Assembly (NCBI RefSeq): GCF_900009265.2
Contig: NZ_LR734982.1
Location: forward strand, 310,077 to 374,076
Source of the DNA: Planktothrix paucivesiculata PCC 9631
GTDB taxonomy: Bacteria > Cyanobacteriota > Cyanobacteriia > Cyanobacteriales > Microcoleaceae
Direction of reading: 5' to 3'
Length of the DNA: 64,000 nucleotides
Part shown: positions 55,521-64,000 of the stretch, piece after piece
How the letters are laid out: the number at the start of each line of letters is the position of its first letter
Numbering within the stretch: position 1 is the first letter of the stretch
Made by a program: the position numbers and the translations under genes
The notes under the pieces: generated by a model
What the model was told of the DNA's origin: nothing
The model's database searches: none
What the model saw: only the letters and a program-made list of their open reading frames with translations

Positions 55521-56564
55521 TTAGGGGATTAGGATTCCAACTTCTAACTCCTTTTTATCCCTTAAAGCTAGTTGATCTAATTGTTTCCAAACTTCCTGTA
55601 ATAAAGCATCTAAACCGATTCCAGCCACGGCGGAAATCATAAAAATAGGGCTGGGATTTAACTCTTGCAATTGAGAGGCGAGGGCTTGAATTTCTGAACT
55701 TTCAGTATCGACCGCATCGACTTTATTAAAAGCCACAATTTGAGGACGTTCTCCTAATCCTCTCCCATAAGCTTTTAATTCCTCTTGAATAGTATGATAA
55801 TTGCCAATCGGGTCACTATCGGTAATATCAATTAAATGTAATAAAACCCGAGTTCGTTCAATATGTCGCAGGAATTCGTGACCTAGCCCCGCCCCTAAAT
55901 GGGCGCCTTCAATTAACCCCGGAATATCAGCAAAAACCGTCCCGTCTCCCGTGGGTTTTCTGACCACTCCCAAGTTAGGAATTAAGGTGGTAAAGGGATA
56001 ATCGGCAATTTTAGGACGGGCTGCGGATAAGGCGGAAATTAACGTGGATTTTCCAGCATTAGGTAAACCAATAATTCCGACTTCTGCTAATAATTTTAAT
56101 TCTAATCTTAACCGTCGGTTTTCTCCTTCTAATCCGGGTAAAGCATATTCAGGAGCGCGATTTCGGTTACTTAAAAAAAATTTATTTCCTAAACCGCCTT
56201 TACCTCCGGCTGCAACACAAAACTGTTGATTTTTTTCTACTAAATCCCCTAATATTTCATCGGTATTAGCATCATAAACTACTGTTCCCAATGGCACTTG
56301 AATAAAACAATCTTCTCCATGTGCCCCGGTCATGTTTTTCGGGCCGCCTCGCTTGCCATCATCGGCTTTAAATTTGTGGTTATAGCGAAAATCTAAGAGG
56401 GTTTGGAGGTTTTCAACCGCAACTAATATAACCGAACCTCCTTTCCCGCCATTGCCTCCGGCTGGCCCTCCGGCGGGAACATATTTTTCCCGTCGAAAAG
56501 CAACGACTCCATCGCCTCCTTTTCCGGCTTCGACTTCAACTTCAACCTGATCAATAAATTGCAT
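55521..56564 (-). CDS. obgE: GTPase Obg/CgtA
   Basis: A ribosome-associated essential GTPase for 50S assembly and stress control. From the ATG at 56564 ([19 protein letters not shown]) it is 347 residues; the in-frame ATG at 56600 adds 12 residues foreign to the family. The N-terminal glycine-rich OBG fold is at 1-158. The G domain has G1 [10 protein letters not shown]3 [17 protein letters not shown]4 NKVD and G5 SAVAG. The tail is short. It is followed on the same strand by accA after a 220-bp gap. Confidence 0.95.
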   Translation of the reverse strand: MQFIDQVEVEVEAGKGGDGVVAFRREKYVPAGGPAGGNGGKGGSVILVAVENLQTLLDFRYNHKFKADDGKRGGPKNMTGAHGEDCFIQVPLGTVVYDANTDEILGDLVEKNQQFCVAAGGKGGLGNKFFLSNRNRAPEYALPGLEGENRRLRLELKLLAEVGIIGLPNAGKSTLISALSAARPKIADYPFTTLIPNLGVVRKPTGDGTVFADIPGLIEGAHLGAGLGHEFLRHIERTRVLLHLIDITDSDPIGNYHTIQEELKAYGRGLGERPQIVAFNKVDAVDTESSEIQALASQLQELNPSPIFMISAVAGIGLDALLQEVWKQLDQLALRDKKELEVGILIP

Positions 56565-56661
56565 TTTATTTGATTTGAAATGAGTAGGATCTGGGAACAT
56601 CCCATGCCCCCTTTTTTCAGGGGGTTATAGGGATCTGAACCATTGCTAAAAATATGGATTT

Positions 56662-57390
56662 TTAGCTCCGATTTGCCTGGAAATAATAATAAGTTGCCAT
56701 CGGAACTACCGTTGCCACGATTAACAAGACCGCTACTATAATTGTAGCACTGGTATCGTCGGTTTCTTCGGCCGATTTAAAGGTGCTTTCCACACTAATA
56801 TTATCTTGTTCTATGGGCGGGCCGGGATCGGGTTCTCCCGATAAAACAGTAGAGATGCGATCGTCTGCTGCAATAAACGCCTCATTATATTTATCTCCTT
56901 TCCGAAGGGGATATTTTAGGGTTTTTTCAACCACACTTTCAGCTATTTCATCGGTTAATAAGGATTTGGTTTTTTCTCCTGTTTGGATCGCGGCATTATT
57001 AGTTAGTAAATCCAAAACTAATAGGGTTTGATTGGCTGCAACTTCAGGGGTCGGAAACCATTTTTGAAAGACTTTTTCAGTAAAAGTTTCAATGGTTTCT
57101 CCATAATCTAAACGGCGAATAGTTAAAAACCGAACTTCATATCCGGTTTTTTTAGCTAACTCAGATAAACTATTACTTAAACGTCCTTGCGTACTGCGGC
57201 TAAGAACACCATCAAGCTCCACAACCCAGGTTTGATCACCGGAGGATACGGTAGGAACTTGATAAACTCCCGTGGCTAAAGCAGGAGTTGCTGAAAATCC
57301 TAGGATTAATGTTAAAATCAAGGAAATTACTAATCCTGGTAATAAGTTTCCCCGATTTAATATTCTTTTAAGCTGTTGTATCATGGTCAA
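56662..57390 (-). CDS. psb32: Psb32-like TPM-domain protein
   Basis: 242 residues. The signal peptide (about 15-40, ...GFSATPALA) directs it to the thylakoid lumen or periplasm. The TPM (TLP18.3/Psb32/MOLO-1) domain spans about 45-190 (TWVVELDGVLSRSTQGRLSNSLSELAKKTGYEVRFLTIRRLDYGETIETFTEKVF). A C-terminal membrane helix (about 215-235) anchors it. Plant TLP18.3 and cyanobacterial Psb32 help PSII repair under light stress. The gene symbol is given by similarity of architecture. Confidence 0.85.
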   Translation of the reverse strand: MTMIQQLKRILNRGNLLPGLVISLILTLILGFSATPALATGVYQVPTVSSGDQTWVVELDGVLSRSTQGRLSNSLSELAKKTGYEVRFLTIRRLDYGETIETFTEKVFQKWFPTPEVAANQTLLVLDLLTNNAAIQTGEKTKSLLTDEIAESVVEKTLKYPLRKGDKYNEAFIAADDRISTVLSGEPDPGPPIEQDNISVESTFKSAEETDDTSATIIVAVLLIVATVVPMATYYYFQANRS

Positions 57391-57581
57391 AAGTGATGAT
57401 ATAAGTACAGTCTTGGGTGATATTAACTATACAAGATCATGGGGGTAAGTTGACGGTTGAGCGGTTGACGATGAAGACGGGTGAAAAATCCTATTTGCCA
57501 AAACCCAGATCCCTAACCTATTGTCAATGCCACCGCAACCATGAACAATGAACTTAGAACTGATCTCTCCCCTATCACCTT

Positions 57582-59237
57582 ATGTCAAGTCTGTTTGATG
57601 TTGAACATCTGAGGGTCGCCTATCCCCACTCCCGATCTTCTCAAATTTGGGCGGTTGATGATGTCTGCTTTTCCCTACAACCGGGAGAACGTCTGGGACT
57701 GGTGGGGGAGTCCGGTTGCGGAAAATCCACCATTGGCCGGGCGGTGATGCGGTTGTTACCCACCACCAGCGAAATTGAAGGACAGGTGCGGTTTGAAGGA
57801 CAACCGGTATTTGGGATGGATGAAAAACGGTTGCAAAAGTTTCGCGGGGAGGCGGTGGCGCTGGTTTTTCAAGACCCCATGACTCGCCTTGACCCGTTGA
57901 TGACCATTGGTAATCATTGTTTAGAAACTCTCAAAGCCCATCGCCCTCAATTATCCAATTCCCAAGCTAAAAATAAAGCATTAGAAGTATTAGAATCGGT
58001 AAAAATTCCCGCTAACCGTTGGTCACAATATCCCCATGAATTTAGTGGGGGAATGCGTCAAAGAGTTGCGATCGCTTTAGCTTTATTACTTGACCCGAAA
58101 TTAATTGTAGCCGATGAACCCACCACCAGTTTAGATGTGACGGTTTCGGCTCAAATTTTACAGGAATTAACTCGACTTTGTGAACAACGGGGAACGGCTA
58201 TTTTATTAATTTCCCATGATTTAGCCATGGTGGGGGAATATTGCGATCGAATTGCGGTGATGTACCAAGGAAAAATGGTGGAAATGGGAGCATCGGAAAC
58301 GGTGTTTCAAAATCCCCAACATCCCTATACTCAATCTTTGTTAAAGTCAGCTTTACATTTACAGGATATTGAAAATAAAGTGGCTAATCCTGGCTGGGAA
58401 ACGACTATATCTGCGACTAAACCCTTATTATCAATTAAAGATTTACAACAATATTATACCCTAGAACCCGGATTTATTCAACAACTTTTTTCTAAACAAA
58501 AGAAATCGGTGATTAAGGCGGTGGATGGGATTAATTTAGAGTTATATCCTGGGGAAATATTGGGTTTAGTGGGAGAATCCGGTTGTGGAAAAAGTACCCT
58601 CTCCCGAACAATTTTACAACTCATTCGGGCGACCCATGGAAGTGTAGAATTTTTGGGCACAGATTTAACTAAATTATCCTCCGAACAAGTCCGAAAATAT
58701 CGCCGTCAAATGCAGATGGTATTTCAAGATCCCAATGCTTGTTTGAATCCGATGATGACAGTGGGAGAAAGTATTGCTGATCCGCTTTTTATTCATAAAT
58801 TAGCAACTCCAGAGGAGGCAAAAACCCAAGTTTTAGCCATGTTAGAAAGGGTGGGATTAACACCAGCTACGGAATATTATCAACGGTATGGGGGGGAATT
58901 ATCGGGGGGACAACAACAACGGGTAGCGATCGCGAGAGCATTAATGACTCGTCCTCAATTATTGATTTGTGATGAACCCGTAAGTATGTTAGATGCGAGT
59001 ATTCAAGCCCAAGTTTTAGATTTAATGTTAGAACTAAAAGCAGAATTTAATTTAACCTATTTGTTTATTACCCACGATTTATGGGTGGCTCGGTTTTTAT
59101 GCGATCGGATTGCGGTAATGAACGGCGGTAAAATTGTTGAATTAGGAGAAACAGAATCCATATTTACTAATCCCCAACATCCCTACACCCAAACCCTATT
59201 ATCCGCTATTCCTTCCCTGGCAAAAACAATACAATAA
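57582..59237 (+). CDS. ABC transporter ATP-binding protein, fused double ATPase (oligopeptide type)
   Basis: 551 residues with two complete nucleotide-binding domains. NBD1 (1-265) has Walker A GESGCGKST, signature FSGGMRQRVAIA and Walker B LIVADEPTTSLD. NBD2 (about 280-545) has GESGCGKST, LSGGQQQRVAIA and LLICDEPVSMLD. Both end with the oligopeptide-family extension NPQHPYTQ-LL. This is the GsiA/DppDF fused form that energises peptide, glutathione or nickel importers. No permease or binding protein is adjacent. Confidence 0.92.
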   Translation: MSSLFDVEHLRVAYPHSRSSQIWAVDDVCFSLQPGERLGLVGESGCGKSTIGRAVMRLLPTTSEIEGQVRFEGQPVFGMDEKRLQKFRGEAVALVFQDPMTRLDPLMTIGNHCLETLKAHRPQLSNSQAKNKALEVLESVKIPANRWSQYPHEFSGGMRQRVAIALALLLDPKLIVADEPTTSLDVTVSAQILQELTRLCEQRGTAILLISHDLAMVGEYCDRIAVMYQGKMVEMGASETVFQNPQHPYTQSLLKSALHLQDIENKVANPGWETTISATKPLLSIKDLQQYYTLEPGFIQQLFSKQKKSVIKAVDGINLELYPGEILGLVGESGCGKSTLSRTILQLIRATHGSVEFLGTDLTKLSSEQVRKYRRQMQMVFQDPNACLNPMMTVGESIADPLFIHKLATPEEAKTQVLAMLERVGLTPATEYYQRYGGELSGGQQQRVAIARALMTRPQLLICDEPVSMLDASIQAQVLDLMLELKAEFNLTYLFITHDLWVARFLCDRIAVMNGGKIVELGETESIFTNPQHPYTQTLLSAIPSLAKTIQ

Positions 59238-59239
59238 TC

Positions 59240-59305
59240 ATTTGTAGTGAACCCTTCAGGGTTCTATCATTTCGTAGTGAGGCGTTCACGCCTCTATTCT
59301 ATCTT
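59240..59305 (+). repeat. GTAGTGA...CCCTTCAGGG / GGCGTTCACGCC repeats
   Basis: ACCCTTCAGGGTT and AGGCGTTCACGCCT, two adjacent perfect palindromes, each preceded by GTAGTGA. The first resembles AGCCCTTCAGGGCT at 49323. They lie between the ABC and oxidoreductase genes and could double as a terminator. Confidence 0.75.
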
Positions 59306-59325
59306 TTTTAATCACCTAAATTGTT

Positions 59326-60471
59326 ATGAAAAAACTGGTTTTAATTGGTGGAGGACATAGCCATGCGATCGCCTTAAAAAAATTGGGAATTAATCCCTTA
59401 TCAAATGTTGAATTAACCTTAATTTCCGATGTAGTTAAAACCCCCTATTCAGGAATGTTACCCGGGTATATTGCCGGGTTTTATAGTTTTGATCAATGTC
59501 ATATTGATTTACCGTCCTTAGCTGAATTTGCTCAAGCTAAACTTTATATTGATTCAGCAATAGGTTTAGATTTAGAAAAAAATCAGGTTATCTGTAATAA
59601 TAATCCTCCCATTCCCTTTGATATTCTATCTATTGATATTGGTAGCACTCCAACACCCTTAACGATTCCTGGCGCGATCAAATATACGATTCCTGTTAAA
59701 CCCATTTCTCAATTTTTGCAATACTGGGATCAATTAATTCAGGAAATTAAGCAAAATCCGCAAGAAAAAATGAGATTAGCGATTGTGGGTGGCGGTGCCG
59801 GAGGGGTAGAATTAGCTTTAAATATTCATAGCCACCTAACGCAAATTTATCAACAATTTAATCAACCTTTAAATCAGTTAGAATTGCATCTAATTCATAG
59901 CGGTAATCGGCTATTATCTGAACGCCATCCTAGTTTAAGTCAAAAGGTAGAAACTATTCTAAAAAATCGTAATATTCATGTACACTTAAATCAAACCGTT
60001 AATCAAATTGAGCAGAATCAGGTTAAAATAATTAGCTGTATATCGGGGTTAACCCTAGAATGCGATCGCATTTTTTGGGTAACACAAGCCAGCGCGTCTC
60101 CCTGGATTCAACAAACAGGACTCACAACGGATCAAAGAGGATTTATTCTCGTTAATCATTACTTACAATCTATTTCCCATCCTCAAATTTTTGCCGCCGG
60201 AGATATCGCTACAATGGTTAATTATCCTCGACCCAAAGCGGGAGTTTTTGCTGTGCGCCAAGGTCAACCTTTATTTGAGAATTTAAAACGAAGTTCACAA
60301 GAAAAACCCCTAAAACCCTTTATCCCTCAAAAAGAATTTTTAATTTTAATTGGCACAGGAGATCAAAAAGCGATCGCATCTAAAGGAAGGTTTAATCTGG
60401 GGCCATATTCTTTATTTTGGCGATGGAAAGATTATATTGATCAAAAGTTTATGAGACAGTTTAGGACTTAA
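59326..60471 (+). CDS. FAD-dependent pyridine nucleotide oxidoreductase (TIGR03169-type)
   Basis: 381 residues. FAD motif KLVLIGGGHSHAIALKKLG at the N-terminus and NAD(P) motif RLAIVGGGAGGVELAL in the middle; C-terminal FAD motif IFAAGDIATM then RPKAGVFAVRQG. The GGGHSH start is diagnostic of the group often fused N-terminal to selenide-water dikinase (SelD) in cyanobacteria and algae. Here the protein ends after the flavoprotein part, with no SelD domain. Its substrate may be a quinone. Short A/T-rich DNA follows. Confidence 0.82.
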   Translation: MKKLVLIGGGHSHAIALKKLGINPLSNVELTLISDVVKTPYSGMLPGYIAGFYSFDQCHIDLPSLAEFAQAKLYIDSAIGLDLEKNQVICNNNPPIPFDILSIDIGSTPTPLTIPGAIKYTIPVKPISQFLQYWDQLIQEIKQNPQEKMRLAIVGGGAGGVELALNIHSHLTQIYQQFNQPLNQLELHLIHSGNRLLSERHPSLSQKVETILKNRNIHVHLNQTVNQIEQNQVKIISCISGLTLECDRIFWVTQASASPWIQQTGLTTDQRGFILVNHYLQSISHPQIFAAGDIATMVNYPRPKAGVFAVRQGQPLFENLKRSSQEKPLKPFIPQKEFLILIGTGDQKAIASKGRFNLGPYSLFWRWKDYIDQKFMRQFRT

Positions 60472-60539
60472 TTTTAAAAATCAAACTATTTTATATAATA
60501 AAAAATTTAAAAATTAAATGATAATAATGATGCTAAATT

Positions 60540-60556
60540 ATCATAAATTTTATGAT
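60540..60556. promoter_or_regulatory. Perfect palindrome upstream of the restriction gene
   Basis: ATCATAAA-T-TTTATGAT, an 8+1+8 perfect dyad, 63 bases before the endonuclease GTG. TATGAT within it and TATATT just after could act as -10 boxes, so the dyad overlaps a likely promoter. It resembles an operator for a small autoregulator; no C-protein gene is seen. The methyltransferase could be the regulator. Confidence 0.55.
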
Positions 60557-60618
60557 ATATTAAATCCATACAAAAGAATATAACAATAAGTTCAAAATAG
60601 AGTGAGGTAAACGCTAGA

Positions 60619-61539
60619 GTGAGCAAATACAAACGTAGTTTAGTAGAACTTCGAGAAAAAGCTGTTTTAAACTGGCCAAAAGAACTACTAGATAAAGCAG
60701 GTGAAGCGAGTATTCTTCCTCTATTACTCAAAACACAAGATAAATTTATTAGTATTCTAACTCTTGCTAATTCTGAGCCTGAATCTTGGCAAAAACTTGT
60801 TGATCTTTCTCTGGATATGCCAGGAAATCTTTTTCTTAAACATTTAATTGTTTTGAGTGATTTAGGTGGAGAATCTTTAAACAAGTATCCACCTATCACT
60901 AAGTATTTTAAAAATAATCGGATGGATTATATATGGAAAACAAAAAAATATTCCTATCAATTCAAGGTTATTTTTAAAAAAGTTCCTTTAACAAATTCTT
61001 CATTAAAGGTAGATGGAAAATCTTTAGTTAAAGGATTTCCCTTAAATGATAAAATGCAAGATGTAGTTATGTTGATTTTATATGGAGCTACTGCTTTAAA
61101 TATTAATCTTCCTGATTCGGAAAAGTTTATGATTGGTAGTTTATTAGGAAAGTCAGACGAAATTCAAAATTTTGTGAAACAAAATTATATTCGAGTAAGT
61201 CGGCAAATTAGTGGAGCAACATCAACTAAACTGGGTAGTCTAGCCGAAGACTTTGTTATCCGTGTTTTAAAAGAAGAGCTACCTACTTGTAAAATCAATC
61301 CATTCAAACAAATCGAGGGTACAACATTTGATATTGTTGTTTCCACTCCTAATAATAAATTATTTGGCATTGAGGTGAGTTTTCAGTATACAACGAATAG
61401 TACAATTGAACGAAAAGCAAGAGAAGCTAAAGACTTAGCAAAATTATTGCATAATGCGGGTCATTTTATTTGTCATGTTATAGATGGAGCAGGTAATATT
61501 AACATTAGAGAAAATGCAGTAAGTACAATTTGTAAGTAG
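60619..61539 (+). CDS. Restriction endonuclease, C-terminally truncated by a MITE
   Basis: 306 residues as it stands, from the GTG at 60619. Family not named. A PD-(D/E)XK-type site is suggested by GTTFDIVV (Asp) and LFGIEVSFQ (Glu-x-Ser/Gln, with the usual Lys replaced), preceded by helix KLGSLAEDFVIRVL. It is followed by a cytosine methyltransferase on the same strand, the normal R-M order. The MITE at 61533-61660 supplies AAG TAG, giving ...STICK-stop. Removing the MITE with one TA restores ...STIC then SSSDCTVAF...FIRDNS in the same frame, a further 25 residues, to a TAA just before the methyltransferase. Activity of the short form is unknown. Confidence 0.7.
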   Translation: MSKYKRSLVELREKAVLNWPKELLDKAGEASILPLLLKTQDKFISILTLANSEPESWQKLVDLSLDMPGNLFLKHLIVLSDLGGESLNKYPPITKYFKNNRMDYIWKTKKYSYQFKVIFKKVPLTNSSLKVDGKSLVKGFPLNDKMQDVVMLILYGATALNINLPDSEKFMIGSLLGKSDEIQNFVKQNYIRVSRQISGATSTKLGSLAEDFVIRVLKEELPTCKINPFKQIEGTTFDIVVSTPNNKLFGIEVSFQYTTNSTIERKAREAKDLAKLLHNAGHFICHVIDGAGNINIRENAVSTICK

Positions 61540-61660
61540 GTAGTCATAAATAAAGTAACAATAAGAAGACGGTTTGTTGTTGCGATAGGGCGCATGGGTA
61601 TGGGCTTAAGCCCAACAACGAACTTTTTTATATGGGCGAATAATTATGACTACCTACTTA
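61533..61660. mobile_element. MITE (128 bp, TA target duplication)
   Basis: Perfect 17-bp terminal inverted repeats: TAAGTAGGTAGTCATAA (61533-61549) and TTATGACTACCTACTTA (61644-61660). The outermost TA at each end is the expected TA target duplication of IS630/Tc1-mariner-type elements. There is no open frame inside. The interior includes GGGCTTAAGCCCAACAACGA, related to the hairpin at 27297. It is inserted in-frame into the endonuclease gene; excision leaving one TA rejoins the reading frame exactly. Confidence 0.88.
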
Positions 61661-61737
61661 GTTCTAGTGATTGTACTGTAGCTTTCTCAAAGGAAGAAAT
61701 TCAGCTATTAGCCAACTTTATTAGAGACAATTCCTAA
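61661..61737 (+). pseudogene. Severed C-terminal end of the endonuclease gene
   Basis: The frame GTT-CTA... is closed, but read in the restored phase it gives SSSDCTVAF...QLLANFIRDNS and TAA at 61735-61737. It has no start codon or ribosome site of its own. It is the coding sequence displaced by the MITE. The methyltransferase ATG follows eight bases after the stop, which shows that the two genes were tightly coupled before the insertion. Confidence 0.8.
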
Positions 61738-61744
61738 CATTAGA

Positions 61745-62953
61745 ATGAAAACGATTAAATTCATTGATTTATTTGCTGGAATAGGGGGAATCAGACTTGC
61801 TTTTGAAAAAGCAGCTTTCTCGTTAGGATTCCAACCTCAATGTTTACTGAGTAGCGAAATTAATCAAGATTCCAGATGGGTTTATCAAGCCAACTTTAAG
61901 GACAATGCTTTAGGTGATATTAGGACAATCGAAAAAGTACCAGAACATGATGTTTTACTAGCGGGATTCCCCTGTCAATCATTTTCTTATGCAGGTAAAA
62001 AAGAAGGCTTTGGAGATACAAGAGGAACATTATTTTTTGAAATCATGAGATTAATAGATACAAATAAACCTCAAATTTTAATATTAGAGAATGTACGAGG
62101 AATTCAGACTAATGATCAAGGTAAAACCATTCAAACAATAGAATATGAAATCAAAAAAAGAGGCTATAGTTTTCAAATATTTTTATTAAATAGCTGCAAT
62201 TTTGGTTTGCCTCAAAATCGATTAAGAGCTTACATAATTGCTGTCTTAGGACAATCTCCAAAATTTAATATTATCTCTGATACAGGGCCACAGGATTCTC
62301 ATTCTTATATGCAGCAACTTTCTCTATTTCACCAAAATCAATTTTCCTGTGTTAAAACAATTTTAGAAGATAATCCCGATCCAAAATATGATTGTTCTCC
62401 TATTTTTATTGAACGCTTAAATAACTATTTAAAAGGTGATTTAAAAAGGCTACATGGAAAAAGATTAATTGATTATCGCGGGGGAAACTCCATACACTCT
62501 TGGGAATTGGGTTTAAAAGGAGAATGTAGTACCCAAGAAATTGAGTTAATGAATCTTTTTATTTTGAAAAGACGAAATAAAGAGTTTGGAGATGAACAAG
62601 ATGGGAAACTTTTAACTAAAGATCAAATAGCTACATTTTTTAATTCTCCTAATTTAGATGATCTTCTTCAATCATTAGTCAATAAAAAATATCTTAAAAT
62701 TATTAATCACCAATATAAACCCGTGAGTGGCAATTTTTCTTTTGAGGTATATAAATTCTTAGATCCTGAATCTATTGCTGTGACCTTAGTAGCGAGTGAT
62801 GCGAATAAATTGGGTGTTTATCATAATCATCGTGTTCGTCGGATTACTCCCCGTGAAGCGGCTCGCTTACAAGGTTTTCCTGACCATTTTTGTCTACATT
62901 ATAATGATGACAAGGCTTATGATCAATTAGGAAATTCTGTTAGTGGGACTTAA
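61745..62953 (+). CDS. DNA (cytosine-5) methyltransferase, 3' end truncated by IS
   Basis: 402 residues as it stands. Motif I is IKFIDLFAGIGGIRLAFEKAA; motif IV is LLAGFPCQSFSYAG with catalytic C77; motif VI is LILENVRGI; motif VIII is GLPQNRLRAYII; motif IX is RRITPREAARLQGFPDHF. The target recognition region is between about 205 and 345. Motif X begins normally (YDQLGNSVS), then ends GT-stop where GNSV-x-x-P and a final helix are expected. The break coincides with the left end of an IS701-like element, so the last roughly 10-20 residues were lost. Whether it still methylates is open. The recognition site is unknown. Confidence 0.85.
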   Translation: MKTIKFIDLFAGIGGIRLAFEKAAFSLGFQPQCLLSSEINQDSRWVYQANFKDNALGDIRTIEKVPEHDVLLAGFPCQSFSYAGKKEGFGDTRGTLFFEIMRLIDTNKPQILILENVRGIQTNDQGKTIQTIEYEIKKRGYSFQIFLLNSCNFGLPQNRLRAYIIAVLGQSPKFNIISDTGPQDSHSYMQQLSLFHQNQFSCVKTILEDNPDPKYDCSPIFIERLNNYLKGDLKRLHGKRLIDYRGGNSIHSWELGLKGECSTQEIELMNLFILKRRNKEFGDEQDGKLLTKDQIATFFNSPNLDDLLQSLVNKKYLKIINHQYKPVSGNFSFEVYKFLDPESIAVTLVASDANKLGVYHNHRVRRITPREAARLQGFPDHFCLHYNDDKAYDQLGNSVSGT

Positions 62954-64000
62954 ACAAAAATAAGGAGGGAAATAGATGATAATGATTATAGAGCAAGCAG
63001 ATAACGTTAAAGAATAACCCATGAAAGAGACAACCCCGGCAGCGATGCCCCCTTGCTTCGATAGATGGTGTGGTCGATTTGACGATATTTTCGGCCATCA
63101 AGCCCAAAAACGGGAATTTAGGAACTATTTAGGGGGATTATTGGGAGAAAGTGAGCGAAAAAACCTGTCGCAAATGGCGAATAACGCCGTAGGAGTAACT
63201 TACCACCGATTACACCACTTTTTAACCGAAGCTCCTTGGTCAGCAATGAAACTAAATCAGCGTCGGCTGGAGGTGATGAATCAGTGTAAGCAAACCCAGA
63301 TTAGTCGGGGATTTGCTCTAATTATTGATGATTCAGGACATCGAAAAAGCGGAAATTTTACCGATGGAGTCGGACGACAATACATCGGAGAAATCGGAAA
63401 AACCGACAATGGAATTGTAGCAGTAACGAGCCATCTATACGATGGTAAAAAAAACTTACCATTAGATATAGAATTATATCAAAAAGCCGAGTCATTACCC
63501 TTAGGAAAAGCCGACCCCGAATTTAAAAAGAAACCAGAAATAGCATTAGAATTAATAGAGAGGAGCTTAGACAGAGGATATCGACCGGGAATTGTGCTAA
63601 CAGATGCCGGGTATGGAAATAACACAAGTTTTTTACAAGAGTTAGAGAAAAAAGGATTAAAATATATAGGGGGAGTCGCCAAGAATCGAAAGGTAATCCT
63701 CAAAAAAGGGGAAGATGAAACCGAGGAAACTCGATTAGATAATTTAGCTAAATCGTTGCCCCAAGGAGCTTTTAGTGAAATTCAACTCCCAGTAGAAAAA
63801 ACCAAAACTGTGTGGGTAGCAACACAAGAAATTGAATTATCAAAGTATGCCGGGAAGAAAGTAATAGCCATCGTCATGAATGCTGCCACTTTCGACCAAG
63901 CCAGTGATATTGATTATTTAATGACTAATGTTGAGGTTTCAAAAGCCACAGGAGAATGGATAGTAACGACCTATTCACAAAGAAATTGGATAGAAGTTTT
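62945..64000 (+). mobile_element. IS701-like insertion sequence, cut by window edge
   Basis: It begins at or near TGGGACTTAAACAAAAATAA, where the methyltransferase frame is lost, and carries the transposase from 63021 to beyond the window end. The right end is not visible, so terminal repeats and target duplication cannot be checked. The ~76-bp leader before the transposase has two GGAGGG/GGAG-like ribosome sites. Confidence 0.8.
63021..64000 (+). CDS. IS701-family transposase (partial, 3' end outside window)
   Basis: 326 codons open to the edge, from the ATG at 63021 (MKETTPAAMPPCFDRWCGRF). IS701-type DDE enzyme: the first Asp pair is in ALIIDDSGHRKSGNFTDGVGRQYIGEIGKTDNG, the second Asp in IVLTDAGYGNN. 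The catalytic Glu should lie just beyond the last visible residues (YSQRNWIEVF). It appears intact so far. It cuts and pastes the element that broke the methyltransferase gene. Confidence 0.9.
   Translation, partial: MKETTPAAMPPCFDRWCGRFDDIFGHQAQKREFRNYLGGLLGESERKNLSQMANNAVGVTYHRLHHFLTEAPWSAMKLNQRRLEVMNQCKQTQISRGFALIIDDSGHRKSGNFTDGVGRQYIGEIGKTDNGIVAVTSHLYDGKKNLPLDIELYQKAESLPLGKADPEFKKKPEIALELIERSLDRGYRPGIVLTDAGYGNNTSFLQELEKKGLKYIGGVAKNRKVILKKGEDETEETRLDNLAKSLPQGAFSEIQLPVEKTKTVWVATQEIELSKYAGKKVIAIVMNAATFDQASDIDYLMTNVEVSKATGEWIVTTYSQRNWIEV

Noticed and set aside
60507-60899. 130-residue open frame antisense to the endonuclease gene
   Set aside because: It covers the promoter and 5' end of the assigned gene and has no recognisable protein features.

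Overview
The window is chromosomal DNA from a filamentous, oxygenic cyanobacterium, most likely a Planktothrix/Oscillatoria-type organism. The genus is inference. Cyanobacterial identity rests on kaiB/kaiC, chlM (chlorophyll synthesis), a Psb32-like photosystem II repair protein, a CrtO carotenoid ketolase, PII (glnB) behind a perfect NtcA box, repeated HIP1 octamers (GCGATCGC), and the heptamer and palindrome repeats that litter many cyanobacterial intergenic regions.

Layout. 0-6 kb: pentapeptide-repeat protein, crtO, a DnaJ/CbpA co-chaperone and a solo tnpB insertion element. 6-12 kb: tRNA-Ser(GGA), an extended ferredoxin, a nuclease-like lipoprotein, an inositol-phosphatase family protein, glucokinase, a UbiH-type hydroxylase and an NMT1-type binding protein. 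12-14.7 kb: a metal-response locus, with a plant-like phytochelatin synthase divergent from a His-rich lipoprotein whose promoter has MerR-type architecture. 14.7-29.5 kb: a sugar nucleotidyltransferase, a 1734-residue hybrid histidine kinase, chlM, map-kaiB-kaiC, a TPR protein and a membrane-anchored kinase-like protein. 29.5-35 kb: an accessory patch around clpS with two HicAB pairs, one VapBC pair, broken small genes, a NACHT-ATPase remnant and several repeats.

35-60 kb is mostly housekeeping: mfd, a CNNM/CorC-type protein, two tandem SGNH hydrolases, a TPR-GT10 glycosyltransferase, ilvB with a C-terminal zinc ribbon, glnB, an OFA-type transporter, rdgB, a phosphohexomutase, folE, an SDR, a chemoreceptor, accA, obgE, psb32-like, a double ABC ATPase and a flavoprotein oxidoreductase. 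60.5-64 kb: a restriction-modification locus hit twice by mobile DNA. A 128-bp MITE truncates the endonuclease gene, and an IS701-like element, cut by the window edge, truncates the cytosine methyltransferase gene.

The most interesting loci are the double-hit restriction-modification operon, the plant-like phytochelatin synthase with its MerR-type promoter, the toxin-antitoxin patch, the kinase-glycine-zipper membrane protein, and the solo tnpB with clear end hairpins. All functional calls rest on motifs read by eye; no database search was run.
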